This document shows positions 60,916-64,000 of a DNA stretch of 64,000 bases, one piece after another. The notes below the pieces were generated by a model, which searched no databases, was not told the DNA's origin, and saw only the letters and a list, made by a program, of their open reading frames with translations. Position numbers and translations under genes: made by a program. Every line of letters begins with the position of its first letter. Position 1 is the stretch's first letter. The stretch is from JBBQVS01 sp964250805 (GTDB lineage Bacteria; Chloroflexota; Ktedonobacteria; Ktedonobacterales; Ktedonobacteraceae): the NCBI GenBank assembly GCA_964250805.1, contig CAXUHG010000008.1, positions 1 to 64,000 of the forward strand. The letters run 5' to 3'.

Positions 60916-63000
60916 TTAGCGTGGATACGCTGCCATGACACCACCATCGACATTCAGGATATTGCCTGTACTCTTGAGCGCACGCGTTGGGGAAGCGAAA
61001 AACGCGACCGCCTCTGCGATGTCCTCTGGGAGAATATTGACCCCCAGTGTCGTCCGTTTGCGATACACTTCTTCGAGTTGGTCAGGAGCAACGCCATACG
61101 TTGCCGCCCGCTCCTGTCGCCAGGTGCCGTCCCAGATGCGTGAACCAGCAAGAACGGCGTCTGGGTTGACGGTGTTGACACGAATCCCAAACTGCCCGCC
61201 CTCTTCTGCTAAGCAGCGTGCCAGATGCACTTCTGCCGCTTTCGCCGTTGAGTAGGCGGCAGCGTTTTTCCCCGCAACCAGGGCGTTTTTGCTGGCAACG
61301 AACACCAAATTGCCGCCGCGTCCCTGCGCCTGCAACACCCGAAAGCCTTCGCGTGACACGAGGAAATAGCCAGTTGCGAGGACGTTCCAGTTCCTGTTCC
61401 ACTCCGCCATGCTCGTCTCTGTAATCGGGGCACTGGACGCCAGCCCTGCGTTGTTGATGATGACATCGATCCCACCAAAAGCCAGTACAGCATGTGCAAA
61501 AGCTGCACGCACGCTCTCCTCTTTGGTCACATCCATCTGAAAGGCAACTGCGCGTCCAGCACCAAAGTTCGTGTTCAGGGAAGATGCCAGTTGTTCAGCA
61601 CCAGCCAGATCAATGTCAGTTGCAATGATCTGTGCGCCATCCTGTGCAGCACGGCGACAGATGGCAGAACCAATACCTCCTGCCGCACCTGTCACCAGCA
61701 CGATGTGGCGAGCAAAGTCGCGTTCTGGAGGAGCCTGTTTCAGCTTGTACTGCTCCAGAGGCCAGTATTCGACCGCATAACTCTCCGATGCTGAAAGCGA
61801 GAGAAAACCACCACACACCTCTGCTCCTTGCTGGACATCGATAGAACGATGGGTAAGTTGAGCAGAGACATCGGCCATCAAGGCATCTTTCCCCGTAGTG
61901 AACATACCCACACCAGGAATCAGGACAACACGAGGATGTGAATCTGCATCAGCAGCTCGATAGACGGGAGTGGCAGCATCAGGATCAAGGTCCTGCTGCG
62001 CATTTTCCTCCAGGTAGTGCTGATATTTCTGCACGTATCCCTCGACACCGGCACGTACTGCCTCAGACAAAGCTGCCACGTCCTGCTCAGGGGTCCAGTC
62101 GACCAGAAGAGGCCAAGGTTTTGTATGCACTAGATGATCAGGACAGGCCGCTCCAATGTGTGTCAGACGTGGTGCATCTTGGCTACTCACATAAGTCAGT
62201 ACATCCTCACTATCTTCAAAACGCAGAATCTGATGCTTCTCCGCTGAAACCAGCCCACGCACAATGGGGGCTATCTGTGCAGCAAGAGCGTGGCGCTGCT
62301 CGGTGGCGAGGAGAGGAACGCGAGGGCCGCCAAAAAGGGGGCGATGCACATTCACAGTATGTGCTTCAACGAATGCACGCGCTTGGGCAATCGTGGACAG
62401 AGTGGAGGCGTAACAGGACTCGTCGGTGTCGCCCCACGTGATTAAGCCATGTTTCGCGAGAATTACGAGTTTGGCATGTGGTTGCGCACGTAACGCTAGA
62501 GCCACCTCTCGTGCGAGTCCAAAACCAGGACGGCGGTAGGGAATCCAGAGCAGACCGTTCCCAAAGCAGTCGCGTGCCAATTGTTCGCCGTCTTGGGCAC
62601 AGGCGAAATAGTTGGTGGCGTCTGCATGCGTATGATCGATATGAGGAAATGGCAAAAACGCATGCAAGAGCGTTTCAATGGAGGGACGTGGGTGACTCGG
62701 CTCGTAAAAGCAGTGCGCGAGGTAGGTGACCATTTCACTATCGCTCATCTGCTCGCGTTCAAGCAGAGGCTCTACATCGTCCAAATAGAGTCCGGTAAAC
62801 GAAGCCTCCGTTACAGTTGCAAGGTCCGATCCGGAACCTTTGACCCACAGGAGACGCACTCGACGACCACGAAAATCGACCTCTTCAGACTTGACTGAGG
62901 TGTTGCCACCTCCCCAATTGCAGATCGTGCGATCTGCTCCTAACTTGCGTGAACGGGCAACTAGCTGCCCCAGTAGTGTTGGGAGTGTGTCATGCGACAT
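60916..63000 (-). CDS. rhamnulose-1-phosphate aldolase/lactaldehyde dehydrogenase fusion
   Basis: 694 aa from ATG 63000 (AAGGA 9-10 nt upstream). The N-terminal class II aldolase domain (about residues 20-400) has TICNWGGGNTSVK, the metal-site HTHADATNYFAC and KHGLITWGDTDESC. The C-terminal SDR domain (about 430-694) has VTGAAGGIGSAICRRA, NNAG, YSTAKAAEVHLAR and the end GNILNVDGG. This RhaEW-type fusion splits L-rhamnulose 1-phosphate to dihydroxyacetone phosphate and L-lactaldehyde and oxidises the aldehyde to L-lactate. It lies between rhaI and rhaB. The adjacent lutA remnant suggests lactate was once handled locally. Confidence 0.93.
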   Translation of the reverse strand: MSHDTLPTLLGQLVARSRKLGADRTICNWGGGNTSVKSEEVDFRGRRVRLLWVKGSGSDLATVTEASFTGLYLDDVEPLLEREQMSDSEMVTYLAHCFYEPSHPRPSIETLLHAFLPFPHIDHTHADATNYFACAQDGEQLARDCFGNGLLWIPYRRPGFGLAREVALALRAQPHAKLVILAKHGLITWGDTDESCYASTLSTIAQARAFVEAHTVNVHRPLFGGPRVPLLATEQRHALAAQIAPIVRGLVSAEKHQILRFEDSEDVLTYVSSQDAPRLTHIGAACPDHLVHTKPWPLLVDWTPEQDVAALSEAVRAGVEGYVQKYQHYLEENAQQDLDPDAATPVYRAADADSHPRVVLIPGVGMFTTGKDALMADVSAQLTHRSIDVQQGAEVCGGFLSLSASESYAVEYWPLEQYKLKQAPPERDFARHIVLVTGAAGGIGSAICRRAAQDGAQIIATDIDLAGAEQLASSLNTNFGAGRAVAFQMDVTKEESVRAAFAHAVLAFGGIDVIINNAGLASSAPITETSMAEWNRNWNVLATGYFLVSREGFRVLQAQGRGGNLVFVASKNALVAGKNAAAYSTAKAAEVHLARCLAEEGGQFGIRVNTVNPDAVLAGSRIWDGTWRQERAATYGVAPDQLEEVYRKRTTLGVNILPEDIAEAVAFFASPTRALKSTGNILNVDGGVMAAYPR

Positions 63001-63064
63001 CGTCTCACATCCTTCTTTCGCCAAGAGAAAACTTCTTTTAACAGAACTAACAAACAGAGGAGAC

Positions 63065-64000
63065 TTACGCACCGGGATAGCCACTACTTGCGCTACTCGT
63101 TGTCCGCTCGCGTGCGACTCGTTCTGCGTAACCACTGGCATGGAACGCTGCAATCGGATCAGGATTCCGTCCTTGGCGCATGCGCATATTAGCGAGCAGT
63201 GGACGTACATCTGTCTCGTAGGCCGTTTGCAGCACACGATATGCTCCAAGCACATCGCCCGCTTCCTGCACCTCGCGTAGTGCAATACGGTCCACGAGCA
63301 ACGATTTCGCATACGCAATTTGGATATTGAGAACACTTTGAATCATCGCCTCAATCTTGGGTTCGATATTGTGGGACTGGTCAATCATATACGCGATACG
63401 ACTAGCATTGTCATTACCCTCAGCGTTCGCACCGACAATTTCATTGAAAATGCAAAAGAGTTCAAACGGATTAAGTGAGCCGACGATCAGATCGTCATCG
63501 GCATACTTGCGGTCATTGAAATGAAAACCGCCAAGTCGTCCCTCATCGAGCAGGTGCGCGACAATCTGCGCAATGTTGGTCCCTTGTGGATGATGCCCCG
63601 TATCCACCAGCACCTGCGCTTGTGGACCGAGTTTCTGCGCCATTAAGAGCGAAGTTCCCCAATCAGGTAGATCAGTTGAGTAAAAACTCGGCTCGAAAAA
63701 CTTGTATTCAATCAAGAGACGCATGCCAGCAGGAAGGGCTGCGTAGATGGCTTGCAAGGAGTCGAGCAAGCGGTGACGGCGACGGCGCAAGTCATCTTGT
63801 CCTGGATAGTTCGTGCCATCAGCAAGCCAGAGACTGAGAACCTCTGAGCCAACGGCTTGTGCAAGAGAGATACATTCCACCACATGTGCAATCGCGTATT
63901 GCCTCACCTTTGGATCGAAGTGACAGAGACTCCCAAAACGATAGACATCCTCTTGAAAGAGATTTGGGTTGACAGCACCGATACGTAGGCCAAGACCAGT
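63065..64000 (-). CDS. rhaI: L-rhamnose isomerase, C-terminal part (start beyond window)
   Basis: The frame is open to base 64000, so the 5' end is outside. The visible 311 codons include IGAVNPNLFQEDVYRFGSLC, LSLWLADGTNYPGQDDLRRR, the metal-site EYKFFEPSFYSTDLPDWGT, VDTGHHPQGTNIAQIVAHLL and GGFHFNDRKYADDDLI. These match the Pseudomonas-type RhaI rather than the E. coli RhaA. It interconverts L-rhamnose and L-rhamnulose, the first step of this operon, and its stop lies 64 bp before the aldolase/dehydrogenase start. Confidence 0.93.
   Translation of the reverse strand, partial: TGLGLRIGAVNPNLFQEDVYRFGSLCHFDPKVRQYAIAHVVECISLAQAVGSEVLSLWLADGTNYPGQDDLRRRRHRLLDSLQAIYAALPAGMRLLIEYKFFEPSFYSTDLPDWGTSLLMAQKLGPQAQVLVDTGHHPQGTNIAQIVAHLLDEGRLGGFHFNDRKYADDDLIVGSLNPFELFCIFNEIVGANAEGNDNASRIAYMIDQSHNIEPKIEAMIQSVLNIQIAYAKSLLVDRIALREVQEAGDVLGAYRVLQTAYETDVRPLLANMRMRQGRNPDPIAAFHASGYAERVARERTTSSASSGYPGA

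Noticed and set aside
61938..62441. 167-codon plus-strand open frame
   Set aside because: Antisense to the aldolase/dehydrogenase fusion; low-complexity basic translation typical of a shadow frame.

Overview
The window reads as chromosomal DNA of a large-genome heterotrophic bacterium, most likely a Ktedonobacteria-type Chloroflexota. This is inferred from gene style: NB-ARC/TPR regulators, a Ser/Thr kinase fused to NACHT, an ECF sigma factor with zinc ribbons, many secreted glycosidases and lone LacI/FadR regulators. No rRNA gene is present to prove it. One 100-N assembly gap lies at 56557-56656.

Layout. 1-2565: truncated GlxA/AraC-type regulator, an unknown 131-aa protein and a berberine-bridge-type FAD oxidase. 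3007-10285: divergent sugar locus, with a LacI regulator facing a lipoprotein/two-permease ABC importer and a GH2 beta-mannosidase; both promoters carry repeated CTGAAAAT boxes. 10412-21334: secreted BNR protein, then an L-fucose locus (fuconate dehydratase, GH29 fucosidase, aldo-keto reductase, SDR, fuconolactonase), a GH151-like fucosidase, a FadR-type regulator and a second enolase-superfamily enzyme. The enzymes would turn fucosides into L-fucose, the lactone, L-fuconate and 2-keto-3-deoxy-L-fuconate; the final cleavage enzyme is not here.

21608-26270: a compact three-gene operon of unusual build. It encodes an FAD/NAD oxidoreductase fused to an FHA domain and zinc ribbon, a multi-[4Fe-4S] protein carrying two cyclic-nucleotide-binding domains, and a membrane protein with two HX13H helices (diheme cytochrome b-like). 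I infer a signal-gated membrane electron-transfer complex. 26271-27059 is non-coding and holds the 3' half of a tRNA-Gly(UCC), a large inverted repeat and direct repeats, which looks like an island boundary.

27060-46531: STAND-rich accessory region. It has three NB-ARC proteins, one with an N-terminal purine-nucleoside-phosphorylase-like domain (an NLR-like layout with a nucleotide-degrading effector), tiny coupled genes, decayed genes, a kinase-NACHT-membrane fusion, a second HX13H membrane protein, a WD40 protein and a CPBP protease. Then come an ECF sigma factor with small neighbours (46725-48613) and a Bce-type peptide-sensing module (48739-55612): response regulator, HspK-like short-loop kinase, an intact ATPase/permease pair, and a second permease whose ATPase has decayed to a stub. 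A 27-bp operator-like element is shared by both ABC units.

56255-64000: L-rhamnose locus on the minus strand: rhaI (runs off the window), an aldolase/dehydrogenase fusion, rhaB, a frameshifted lutA remnant and a secreted GH78 rhamnosidase with C-terminal Cys-rich repeats broken by the assembly gap.
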